DNA from: Dunaliella salina
Taxonomy: Eukaryota; Chlorophyta; Chlorophyceae; Chlamydomonadales; Dunaliellaceae
Length of the DNA: 16,556 bases
Reading direction: 5' to 3'
NCBI GenBank assembly: GCA_002284615.2
Contig: MU070074.1
Span: 125,465-142,020 of the forward strand
Shown here: positions 1-8,617 of the stretch, one piece after another
Layout of the letters: each line of letters starts with the position of its first letter
How positions within the stretch are numbered: position 1 is the stretch's first letter
The notes under the pieces: model-generated
Databases searched by the model: none
Seen by the model: only the letters and a program-made list of their open reading frames with translations
What the model was told of the DNA's origin: nothing
Made by a program: the position numbers and the translations under genes

Positions 1-49
<49 letters not shown>
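1..49. repeat. (CA)n microsatellite
   Basis: Uninterrupted CA dinucleotide repeat from the first base. It ends about 14 bases before the CAG acceptor of the first visible GT90 exon, so it lies at the 3' end of an intron and may act as part of the tract before the splice site. The window edge falls inside it, so its true length is unknown. Confidence 0.97.
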
Positions 50-54
<5 letters not shown>

Positions 55-64
55 TCCCACGCAG

Positions 65-256
65 AACCTGGGCTACTCCAGACAGACCACCGTGTCTCTG
101 GCGCAGCACCACCAAAATGTGCTGAACAGGGTGGGCGGCAGTCCGCTGGCATGGTCGGAGCGTAACAGGATCCGGGCAGAAAGTGTACCGTGGCAAGACA
201 AGGTGCCTCAGATGTTCTTCAGAGGCACTCGTTACTGCCCAACAGTTCCTTTAAGA
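65..256 (+). CDS. GT90 exon A (FFRGT core motif)
   Basis: The acceptor is CCCACGCAG and the exon starts in phase 0. It is 64 codons long and ends before the donor GTGAGT at 257. It carries the stretch W-x-D-K-V-P-Q-M-F-F-R-G-T, the most recognisable GT90 motif, with the Arg and Gly of FFRG near codons 56-57. No start codon is needed here because upstream exons lie outside the window. Confidence 0.85.
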
Positions 257-3200
257 GTGAGTCAACATTGTGTTATGCGTACGTATTTAATGTCTGTTGT
301 TTGGAATCTGCATGAGAATGGTTGCCCCTGCGCAACTCTGCTTTCTTGCACTAAAAATGTTCCACTGCGTGCCCCTCCTGGCAGCAAAAAGTCTTAATTG
401 CTCTTTGCACTTAGTCCTTCTGCAATTCAATTCCCCAGCCCAACCTGCAAGCTTCAGGTTTCCTTCGCGCACACATTGTAATGCAGCGCTTCTGGTAGCT
501 GATAGACAACGACTTGTTGCGCGAGCTCCCTTAAACACCCTGTTCAGCCCTTGATTAAGACCAACGTGGCAGCTTAATGGCATTTCCTTGACGCAAATCA
601 CATCATGCAACTCAAGTGTCCGGCCAGGATGCTCCAGCAGTATGGCTCAAATCCTACAGCGCTCTCAAAGCCTGATATGCTGCAGTTTTTAAAGTGCTCT
701 TGAATTCCTGCCAGGAAGGTCCAGCATCCTTGCAAATGCTTTAGCATGTTTTAAGCCTAAGATGCCCAAAATCCTGCCAGGATGAGCCAGCAGGTTTGGA
801 GTCCGGGTCTGGGCGTTGCACATCCATCCATCACAATCTTTGAATGAATTTTTTTCACAATTGCGCGCCCTTTACATGCGCATCTCAGGCCATTTGCCGT
901 TGTGTCCCTTGGATTTAATCCATGCACCACTTTACCAAAATAGAAATGATTATTAAAGCATTGCAGAAAGTTCTCTTTGCACAGTGATCAAAACGCTGCG
1001 CTGGAAACCATATACATGTTGACACATACTGCCGCACAACTGTCCAAGACTTGGACGTAGCGCATGTAAAGTAACAAGGCTTCTTTTTGGCTATCAAGTG
1101 AATCAACAGGTCTCAGGATCCAGCCAGCACCTGGGGCCTCAGTGGCAAGCAGTCTTGCGTCTCGGCCTTTGTGCTGGCTGTCAGTAGTTCTATTTTACTC
1201 ACTCTTGGGAACCTGTTGTAGGATATGTGTGCAAGCTATGTCTTACTGGACAGCTTTTTGCCGTCTCCAAGAAATTGTGCACATCGTGATTGTCAGAACT
1301 TGCTGCAAGGGAAACACACCAAAACATGAGGGGCAGCGGTGTACACTATAGACACTCAGAGCAAAGGGACAAGGCAAGGGGAAACGAAGGGGATACTAAG
1401 GGGATACTCAAGGCAAGGGGACAAGGTTGGACAGATTGCATTAGGGGACATAACCTTCAGCCAGCTTTTTTGGCTGCTCAGTAACATGGGGAAAAAAAAA
1501 GAATATCGAGAGTTCGGCGATAAAACACTAAGTCTCATTGTCTTGGTTTTGGAAAAAAACGAAACACACCCTCAGAACCGACTCCAGGAAAATAGAAAGG
1601 GGCTGCATCATCTGACACTTCCCTATGTGCAAAACAGTCAAAGGGGTAAAGATGTATGGTGTACTCTGCTTGGCAAATAGTTGCAGTCACTTGGTGATCA
1701 CACATACATCACATACAGTCACACATACATCACACATACATCAGTCACACACATACATCACATACAGTCACACATACATCACACATACATCACATGTGCA
1801 GTACATCACATGTGCAGTCACTGGTGTGATCAGTGACATGTGATGTACTCTGCTTGTCAAATAGTTGACAGTCACTTGGTGATGCCTCTGAGCTCTGTCT
1901 TGCTCTAAGGATATTCATATTCATATTCAATGGTGTAATCTGCTTGTCATGGTGTGTCATGGTGTGTGTCATGGTGTACTCTGCTTGTCAAATAGTTGCA
2001 GTCACTTGGTGATGCCTCTGAGCTCTGTCTTGCCCTAAGGATCTCATTCAAGGAGCATACATCTCAAGCTCCAAACAACTTCATTTTCTTATGCTCTCCC
2101 CGATGAGTGTTGGTGCATGCATAGTTCTTGTCTCTAGGGCTGCAGCCTCTTGAGTCAAAGAAAGAGTGCCAGTCCCTGACTTTTGTTATGCTTCAGCCTT
2201 ACCGCTGGCAGACAAAGACATTTGCTGTAGGCCAATGCCGTGCATGCTTGTTCTCTGGGCGCAGGACAAGTCCCGCTCTATATGTCCCAGAGTGCATCTG
2301 ACCAACCTATCCATTCATCACCAAGAGCAGCTAAACATCATGTAAGCTTGGTATCGCTTGCTACGCCTCCATCGCCTGGCCTTATGGGGTTCAGAATTAT
2401 GTGTATCTTGCTGTTTGCCTGAGGCAAAGCTGTGGGACTCGTATGCTTACCGTACTGCTCTGTGACCGGTTCGCACCCCCTTTTTTCAGCAATTGAATTT
2501 CTCCATTACGCATCAGTACGCACCCTGCTCAAAGGTTTTTTCACGCGACTTTAATGTACCTTTTTGCACCTTTACGCACCTTTACGCACTCCCCTGAAGA
2601 ACCCCATTACGCATTGCGCGCCCTTGGAAAGAGAAATGTAATACGCAATGGTCACGTAGCAGTACGGTATGCTACACGAGTAAAATGACGGCACAGCTTT
2701 GTGCCCAGCCCCTAATGACCTCTTTTTTTTTTGGCCCTTCTTTACAGCAAAACAAGTTCCTGTCTGTCTGTAACTTGAATTCTCTGTTTTTCACTGCTGG
2801 GGCTTTAGGGGAGGGTGGTTTCCTCCAACAGATTTTAGAGACCGTTCCAGATAGAATAGCTGCAAAGTAGACAAGCTCCAACATTCATGGTGTATGTTCA
2901 TTACAACCCTTAATATTGCTTGAAAACTGCTTGGGGCCCTTGCCTCATTGATAGTATGCCAAAGTTTGTGCCAGCAGCCGCTAGAACTGTGCGCAGCATT
3001 TCCTGCAGTACATGCTGTGTCCATGAGCTGGCCTTGGCTGCCATCCCATGTCAATGCACTCTCCTTGTCCATGTTTGGCAATTGCACCTGCTGTTTGTAC
3101 AAGTGTCCCATGCCAATGCCTTGCTTTATATTCCAATCCTGCGTCAATCTCGGGAAGCTAAGACAATCTGGACTCGCTGTCTGCTACAGCAACTCAGCTT

Positions 3201-6165
3201 GCTTGGTGCATTATCTCTAACGAGTGTAGCGCGATGACAGTTTGTGCTTTTGCTTGGCTCGGGGTTTGCGCAGGATAACAGGGCTCCCACCGCCCTACCT
3301 CCAGGAGCTGAAGGACCACAACTGGCAAGCCAGGAGGACAGATGTGATGGCAGAGTGGAGTAAGGTGAGGAACGCCGTTATTATGAAAAGTGAATGTAAA
3401 GTGAAACAAGAAGTGAAACATGAAGTGAAAGAAAGTGAAAGTAAGTGCTCGCATGGGGAAGGTGGGGAGCGCTGCATGCTTACAGGATTACAGGATTACA
3501 GGAAAGAGGCCTCCAGTCAAAACGACTGACTGCTAGCCAAAAGATGGGGAGTGCTGCGTGCTTACTTAGCCTTACAATATCTGCTGGTCCCAGCCCCTCA
3601 CTGTAAGGGCAGGTGAAGGAGGGTTATCAGTTCCTGGGTTGAGCAACACATATCACAGGCCCTCAGGTAAAATCATCATCCTCTTGCAGCTTGACTTTGG
3701 GGCAGCCTTGCTCCAAAGCATCCAGGGAGGGTGTTTTGATTTGTAAACCTGTATGGACTAAACACTTGTGGTGCTGGGAATGGTCAGCTTGTTATCCTGT
3801 GCTCCTCTCATCCTGACAACCTGTGTTGCAGACTAGAGGTGAAAAAGTGAGCAAACTCTTGATCTTCGCCATGCCTGCACCTTGTGTCTACCTGTCTGCA
3901 CCTTTTTGTCTGCCTACCTGTCTTAGCTACCACCGTGCCTTCACCTTTCATCTGCCTGTCTTAGCCAACACCATGCCGGCACCCTGTGTCTGCCTGCTAT
4001 GTCTTTGCCTGCCTCGATCACCACCATGCCAGCCCCATGTGTCTGCCTGTCTTGATCACCACCATGCCCACACTTTGTGTCTGGCTGCACCATGGTTGCC
4101 AGTCTTGATCTCCACCATGGCCCCACCGTGTCTTGCCTTTCTTCTGTCATGTGTACACCAGTCGTGCTACACATAATGGGGAAAGCAAGCAATTCACCTT
4201 CTCAGCATCGCGTCTGAGAAAATCGGCGGCAGCATGCGTTTCTTTTTGCATGAAACTTTTTCATTGGTGGGAGCAGTCGCACAAAAATGACCAAAAAATT
4301 GCAAGGAGGCCTTTGGGGCAATGGTAGTGAACTTAAAACCTTCTTGCTGTAAATGGAAAAAAACAATGCATGCCAGATCCAGTTGGGTGATTTTTTTTGT
4401 TTATTGAAGAAAAGAGACAATGCACACCAGATCCAGTTGTGTGCACATACAAAGGGTCCCCTGATAAGCAAGCAACCTCGGCCCCATCTCTAACTTGGAT
4501 GTCAAGCAAGTCACATCTTCTGGGACGACTACGCTAAAGAATGTGTGGTTGCCAGTGAGCTTGTGAAGCGCTTATTGGCGGGCCTAGTCTTTTGGTTTCT
4601 TCTAGAGGAGGTTGCGCACATGATGAAGTGCCAATGCACTCTGGCATTTGGTGTACATTAAATGGGCACTTGCCAGCTTGCACACAAAGAGTCAAGTGTT
4701 GTAGATTGCCCCCTCTCCCCCCCTTAGCACGAGCACAGCGGGCGCTTTGGCCAAGCCTTGTCTCAGTGCTTGGAAGCACATTGAAACATTTGATCTGGTC
4801 AATGTGTCTCAGTCAGCATGGTAATGTACAAATCATTAATTTTGGTAATAAAGTCATGTTTGGCCATTTTTCAGTGCATGTGGTCCCATTCAAATTCCAG
4901 GAACGTGAGGACTGCTATTTGTGCTCCACACGTGCAGAGCGATCTCGTTCACACTATGCTTGCATGTGGCACCCTTTCTGCTGGTTGCAGTTCAAGTATG
5001 TTGCAAGCATTGACGGTATTGGTGGCTCCAACAGAGTGCTGGCCCTTTTCCACCTGGGATCTGTGGTTGTCAAGCAGCACAAATCGCCTTACATAGAGTG
5101 GTTCTACAACTCCATAAAGCCAGGTAAGAGCAGTGGATGCCGAGCAGAACCCTCATGCGCCTGCTCCACTTTCGTGGTTGTTACATAATTTGATCTCTCA
5201 TGCAGGGAAGCTAATGTGACTGCACAATGTCTTCCATGCAGGGTTGTTTTTGGTCAATTTAGCTGTCTTTGTCAACCGGGTTTGCCAACCTCGGAGCTGC
5301 TTTGGGTCAGGAAGACATGCAGAAAATGATCTCATGTTTGCATGGGTTGAGAAGTCACTGCATGGCATCTGTCCCTCCATCATCACATGGCATGTAAGTT
5401 GCCTAAAATTCTAGAAAACAGCGAATTCCTGCAAGTATGATGGCATGAGCAAAGGTGTGAATTGCTACTTAGCATTTGCTCAGCGTAATTGCGACTGCGT
5501 GTCTGTCCTTTCACACAACTCTTGCCTGAGGGTACAAAGTGATGGCATGAAGTATTGTGTTACATAAAGCAGTTGTGATCGGCTTTCGCACCGGTTGAAA
5601 GCCAAAGCACAAGCACAGAGAAATTTCACAATTTGAATGTCTGTCTAAGGCACTAATTACGTTCATGTGTGCATCCTTCTGCGCCCTGACATGGAACATG
5701 GCAGCTTTCTGCTTTAGCCTCACTGTCTTGTACCTCACCCTTGAATGATCATCAAGATGCCAATCCTTAAAGCATGCACAAGTACGGACATTCGGCAGCC
5801 CTGTGTGGTGTAAACGTTTTCAATGTGTTCTGATCATGAATTCAGGTGTCCACTTCGAGACTGTCTTCAAGGAGGGCCCAGATGGCACAAAGCACTTTGA
5901 TGACGCCGTGGACCTGGTCGACAAGTTGCGCACAGATGATGCGTATGCAAAGCACCTGGCCGACAACGGACTGGGTTTTGCGCGTAATTACCTCACGCTC
6001 GAAGTGCTGTTGGTGTACCTTCGGGAGCTGCTATTGGCCTATAAGGACCTGTTTGAGGACATGGACGAATATATTTCAAGATTGGGAGACACAGGGAGCT
6101 CTGCTTTGTTCATGAAGCAAGCTCAATTGTGGGACACAGATTGGCGAACAGTGGCCGCCTCGTGA
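65..6165 (+). CDS. Glycosyltransferase family 90 (CAP10/POGLUT-like), 5'-partial, five exons
   Basis: Joined exons 65-256, 2265-2341, 3274-3364, 4991-5123 and 5846-6165 give one frame of about 270 codons ending in TGA. All four introns are GT-AG and their phases agree (0, 2, 0, 1). Family marks in order: PWQDKVPQMFFRGT in exon 1 (the W-x-D-K-x-P...FFRG core), an LS..H.E.L.I.IT stretch in exon 2, KYVASIDGIGGSNR and GSVVVKQ in exon 4, WFYNSIKPGVHF across exons 4-5, and a C-terminal helical block with ADNGLGFARNYLT. GT90 enzymes transfer glucose or xylose from UDP-sugars in the secretory pathway or to wall and capsule glycans; the substrate here cannot be told. Family members are usually 400-550 residues, so an N-terminal part (signal anchor and the start of the catalytic domain) is missing to the left. 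Exon choice is by eye; exon 2 is the least certain. Confidence 0.82.
623..792 (+). repeat. Degenerate intronic repeat, three CCAGGA..CCAGCA blocks
   Basis: Three related blocks of about 17 bases (623-639, 709-726, 775-792) share a CCAGGA core and a CCAGCA end, spaced 86 and 66 bases apart. They look like a decayed tandem array in the first visible intron. Confidence 0.45.
1659..2043 (+). repeat. Three dispersed copies of an intronic repeat with CACATACAT microsatellite
   Basis: The block TACTCTGCTTG.CAAATAGTTG, followed by CAGTCACTTGGTGAT, occurs at about 1660, 1845 and 1976. The second and third copies continue through GCCTCTGAGCTCTGTCTTGC to CTAAGGAT. A (CACATACAT)-type microsatellite fills 1699-1795, and TCATGGTGTG steps fill 1948-1977. 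No coding signal is present. Confidence 0.8.
1801..1848. repeat. Imperfect inverted repeat (18-bp stem, 7-base loop)
   Basis: The left arm 1801-1823 and right arm 1831-1848 are reverse complements over 18 bases, apart from a 5-base bulge in the left arm. The loop is GTGTGAT. It sits between two copies of the intronic repeat. Confidence 0.8.
2265..2341 (+). CDS. GT90 exon B
   Basis: A short exon between TTCTCTGGGCGCAG and the donor GTAAGC. Its 77 bases run from phase 0 to phase 2, exactly what is needed to join the exons on either side. The peptide contains RVHLTNLSIHHQEQLNI, which resembles the GT90 segment after FFRG (R..L..LS...PE.LD..IT). It was found by phase and motif matching inside a 3-kb gap, so it is the weakest link of the model. 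A transcript read would settle it. Confidence 0.6.
2505..2650 (+). repeat. TACGCA-rich cluster
   Basis: TACGCA occurs six times in about 145 bases (CCATTACGCATC, AGTACGCACC, two TTTACGCAC, CCATTACGCATT, TAATACGCAATGG). The spacing is irregular, so this is not a simple tandem array. It lies inside the second GT90 intron. Confidence 0.6.
3274..3364 (+). CDS. GT90 exon C
   Basis: The acceptor is GGTTTGCGCAG and the donor is GTGAGG at 3365. The exon gives one base completing a Met codon and then 30 codons (ITGLPPPYLQELKDH...DVMAEWSK), ending in phase 0. An alternative donor GTAAGG at 3360 would end in phase 1 and would not fit the next exon. The segment precedes the KY-x4-DG motif, as in the family. 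Confidence 0.72.
3395..3503 (+). repeat. GTGAAA-rich tract and 8-bp tandem repeat
   Basis: Shortly after the exon C donor, AAGTGAAA-type units recur between 3395 and 3445. Further on, ACAGGATT is repeated at 3482-3503. Both lie in an intron. Confidence 0.65.
3868..4130 (+). repeat. Degenerate minisatellite with CACCATGCC units
   Basis: About six units begin with (CAC)CATGCC and continue with CACC.TGTGTCTGCCTGTCTTGATCA-like sequence. They start near 3868, 3930, 3968, 4023, 4059 and 4112, at irregular periods of 36-62 bases. Open frames through it are side effects of the repeat. Confidence 0.7.
4363..4441 (+). repeat. Intronic 54-bp-period duplication
   Basis: ACAATGCA..CCAGATCCAGTTG occurs at 4363 and again at 4417, separated by a T-rich and then A-rich stretch. 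It is a local tandem duplication in the third GT90 intron. Confidence 0.7.
4991..5123 (+). CDS. GT90 exon D (nucleotide-sugar site region)
   Basis: The acceptor is TTTCTGCTGGTTGCAG and the donor GTAAGA. It encodes FKYVASIDGIGGSNR, then GSVVVKQ, then IEWFYNSIKP. This is the best conserved GT90 block (KY....DG...S.R......GS.V.K......E.FY..+.P) and corresponds to the donor-sugar binding part of the fold. The exon ends in phase 1 and the split Gly codon is completed by the next exon. Confidence 0.87.
5846..6165 (+). CDS. GT90 terminal exon
   Basis: The acceptor is TGAATTCAG. The frame begins with the completed Gly codon, then VHFETVFKEG, followed by an acidic, helical C-terminus with ADNGLGFARNYLT and an LLVYLRELLLAYKDL stretch typical of the end of GT90 proteins. 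The stop is TGA at 6163-6165. There is no KDEL-type retention signal; the protein ends in TVAAS. Confidence 0.87.
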
Positions 6166-6956
6166 CACGAGGGGAAATGATACGCATCTCTGATGAATGC
6201 GAATTTATCTATGTCTGGGTCATCCAAACAAGTGCGCTGGCAAATTGGCATGTACAGTCCCCAATTTTCAAGGAGCATTAATTGTCATGCAACACATGGC
6301 TGCAATGTGCATTGTCATGCCCATTTGCTGGTCTGAGGGGGCGCAGAAATAGTTCTAGTGGTGGAAACGGCCCCAGGAATGAGCGTGAACAAATGCTAGA
6401 GTGTGGTCGCACAGCTACGATCTCTTAAAAGGAAGTGGCCAACAGCACACCTGAGCTGCCCTCGAATTGTTTCAGCGCGCACCCAAAACAAGCCAGTCAC
6501 TATAGCTGGATGGGCCAAGGCGGATTAGGAGGCCAAGGCACAGCAGTGGCACGGTGGGCACGCCTAGATCTTCTATGTAAAATGTTGCATTTAGGAGAAT
6601 TCCCCATGTGTTCTGCCAAGATCTTCACAACAGGCAGCAGCAAACGCCTTGAACCTGGACCCAGGAATGCAGCCTGCTTGTGAACCTCACACAGGAAGAG
6701 AGGACGAAACACCCCTTTTTCAGCAAACAAGATTGGATTGTCATTGAATTTGGTCACTGCAGCCGTCCACTCCAGCACGACTGCCTCAGAAACGTCGGCA
6801 CCCATCTGAACAATGACAGGGAAGTCATTGCTGAAGCAGTTCAGCTACAGCAGTACTGCTAGTAGTCCCACTAGCAAAAGATGGCCCTGATGGAACACAC
6901 CACTGAACAGGAAAGATAAAGGAAAACAAAAACAACGTAGGCAGGGGAACTCTCCT
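6166..6956. other. Downstream of GT90; no recognisable gene
   Basis: Holds the presumed 3' UTR of the GT90 gene. A - strand open frame at 6805-6500 (about 101 codons) looks slightly coding-like (GADVSEAVVLEWTAAVTKFN) but I recognise no family in it. Nothing else is visible. Confidence 0.5.
6576..6580 (+). terminator. Possible TGTAA poly(A) signal of the GT90 gene
   Basis: TGTAA is the usual polyadenylation signal of volvocalean green algae. This copy, about 410 bases past the stop codon, is the first I see downstream. The motif is short and common, and its use depends on the organism being of that group. Confidence 0.25.
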
Positions 6957-6996
6957 TAAAGTAAAAGTAAAAAGTCTGCGCTGGCACTTGCCAGCG
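6957..6996 (-). repeat. LINE family 1 3' terminus: hairpin and TTTTAC tail
   Basis: On the - strand an 18-base perfect palindrome, CGCTGGCAAGTGCCAGCG (8-bp stem, 2-base loop, 6979-6996), is followed within a few bases by a short (TTTTAC)n-like tail at 6957-6975. A terminal hairpin plus a microsatellite tail is a common LINE 3' end. Confidence 0.65.
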
Positions 6997-7057
6997 TGCA
7001 TTTAGGAAAGATTCAACAGTTAGCACTGGCACTAACAGTGAGCCCCAACAAAGAAGG

Positions 7058-7630
7058 CTAGCTATGAGCAGCCCAGCTAATGAGGGTCCAGCGGGTTATT
7101 GGCCAACCGTCCCGCTGCGCGCCTCGCTGTCCTGTACGCAGCCCTCCCTGTAGCCCCTCCCCCAAACTCCCACTGCTTATGTTACTGAGTTGGATGGCAT
7201 TTTTGGTGTTGTGATTTTTTGTTAGGGACTTTACAGCGTGATAGTGTAGTTCTTTGGCAGTTTTGTGAGCTTCATCTTTTGTTAGGCCAAGTTTGCAGAG
7301 AGGATCAATAGTGTAGGAATTGAAGACAGTTCCAGCGACTCCAATGTGTATGGTATGTAGTGTGACTCTGTTATTGCGGTGTATGCCCCGAAGAGATCTT
7401 GTGCATAAGCTTCCAGCAACTCCAATGAGTATGGTATGTAGTTTGACTCTGTTATTGCGGTGTGTACCCCGAAGAGATCTTGTGCATAAGCTTTCAATGG
7501 TGTGTTTGTGCTGATTTTGTGCAGTGTGGAGAGTTTGTTCGGGTTTGGTGTCAGAACAAAATTTGAGCTCAATGAGGTGGATATCTCTGTCAATGAGGTG
7601 GATCCCCACCCCAGAGCAGATACTACCCAC
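7058..7630 (-). pseudogene. LINE family 1 C-terminal fragment (possible ExK nuclease motif)
   Basis: An open 190-codon stretch, not a complete gene. Near its start it reads DRDIHLIELKFCSDT followed by a QH about 15 residues on. It then reads NNRVKLHTILIGVAG, TVFNSYTIDPLCKLGL and LHYHAVKSL. I recall this order from the C-terminus of algal LINE polyproteins. IELK could be the E-x-K half of a PD-(D/E)xK restriction-like endonuclease as in R2-type LINEs, but the preceding Asp is uncertain, so this is inference. The fragment has an in-frame 81-bp duplication and a smaller 21-bp one (HLI repeated). It lies head to head with the + strand part. Confidence 0.65.
7332..7493 (-). repeat. 81-bp in-frame tandem duplication inside the LINE fragment
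   Basis: Units 7332-7412 and 7413-7493 differ at only a few bases. On the - strand each encodes 27 residues, LCTRSLRG.HRNNRV.LHTI followed by .IGVAG-type residues, so the frame is kept. Confidence 0.92.
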
Positions 7631-7690
7631 TCCCCTTCCATGCCATCAATACCATCTCTGGTGCTACCAAAAGTCTACTCCCTACAATAG

Positions 7691-8617
7691 GCATGCATTT
7701 ACGGCACAGATAGAAAATGCAAAGGGATGGTAAGCCCAGAGCGCGTCAATATTCTCCACACTGCATTTGACAAAGCCAAAAATAATGGGATCCATGACAC
7801 AATCCAACCTCCCCCTCAAAGTTTTGCCTCCGAGCTTGTGGGTCTTTTCTCACGCTCAATCATCAACAACAAAAAGCAACAAAGTAAGAAAATAAAGGAG
7901 TCATTCATGCGCATCCTACCAAATCACATCCACACCGCCATGCAAAAATGGGCTCTAGTAACTTAGGAAAAAATGGCTTCTCCCCTAGAATACAACCCCA
8001 GCCACCTCCACTACTGGGGTGAACACCCTTGAGATCGGGTATTTGGAGCTATCCATTACAGCCTCTCATCCAAATTCTCAGGATTCTCAACATGTCATCC
8101 AATCTATAATGACCATGTGATGTACCTCACTCTCAAACATGCCATTTATTCTGCAATGCGACAAAGTCATGCCACGGCAACTTTCATGCTCTTACCAAGC
8201 TGGGGAGGCCCGTACTCTAAACTCCTGAATGCCTACCCTCACTTTTGTTGCACATTGGGGACCATACCCTCAACACGTCTCAATTATGCCACTCTCCCCT
8301 TCTGGTTCAGCCAGGAAATTGTCCTCCCATGCCACTCCTGGAGCCTACAAATAATTGCTGTTTGGAATACCGCTGCAAGAATTCGCCTGCATGAGAACAA
8401 CTCAAACTGGCTCACAGGTCGGAAACAAGACATCCGTGAGGTAACATGGCTGAAAAAAACCATTAGCAATGATCCAATCCTCAATCCCAGACACCCAGAA
8501 ATTGAAACTGGCTTCGATAAATTTAAGAGTTACCTTATGCACGCCAACAAACCCCTCAGAGAACTATACAAAGACAAGAAACCCTCTCACCACTCACCTC
8601 ATCTAGCCCTAACCTGA
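7691..8617 (+). pseudogene. LINE family 1 upstream domain, with stops
   Basis: One frame runs through 7691-8617 with stops at TAG 7964-7966 and TGA 8030-8032. The peptide across the stops is continuous with a conserved pattern I remember from green algal LINEs: FASELVGL, LPNHIHTAMQKWALVT, EYNPSHLHYWGEHP, DRVFGAIHYSLSSKFSGF, CHPIYNDHVMYL, ATATFMLLPSW, CCTLGTIP, then LQIIAVWNTAARIRL. Both stops are explained by single C-to-T changes (CAG and CGA). No reverse transcriptase YxDD block is visible; it would lie upstream in the element and is absent. A frameshift in about 8520-8610 separates this part from the RNase H frame. Confidence 0.72.

Noticed and set aside
1625..1843. Open frame rich in HTSHT repeats
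   Set aside because: It is produced by the CACATACAT microsatellite.
2461..2480. CCGGTTCGCACCCC looks like a tRNA T-loop and B box
   Set aside because: The flanking bases do not pair as a T-stem and no acceptor or anticodon arm can be drawn.
3823..4192. Open frames on both strands in the third GT90 intron
   Set aside because: They run through a minisatellite; the peptides are repeats of PCVCL-type units.
5803..5845. ATG upstream of the last GT90 exon as a real start
   Set aside because: The frame before 5846 has no family similarity, and a good acceptor plus matching phase shows the segment is intron.
7332..7493. CRISPR-like direct repeats
   Set aside because: There are only two adjacent units without spacers, and they encode in-frame LINE peptide in eukaryotic DNA.
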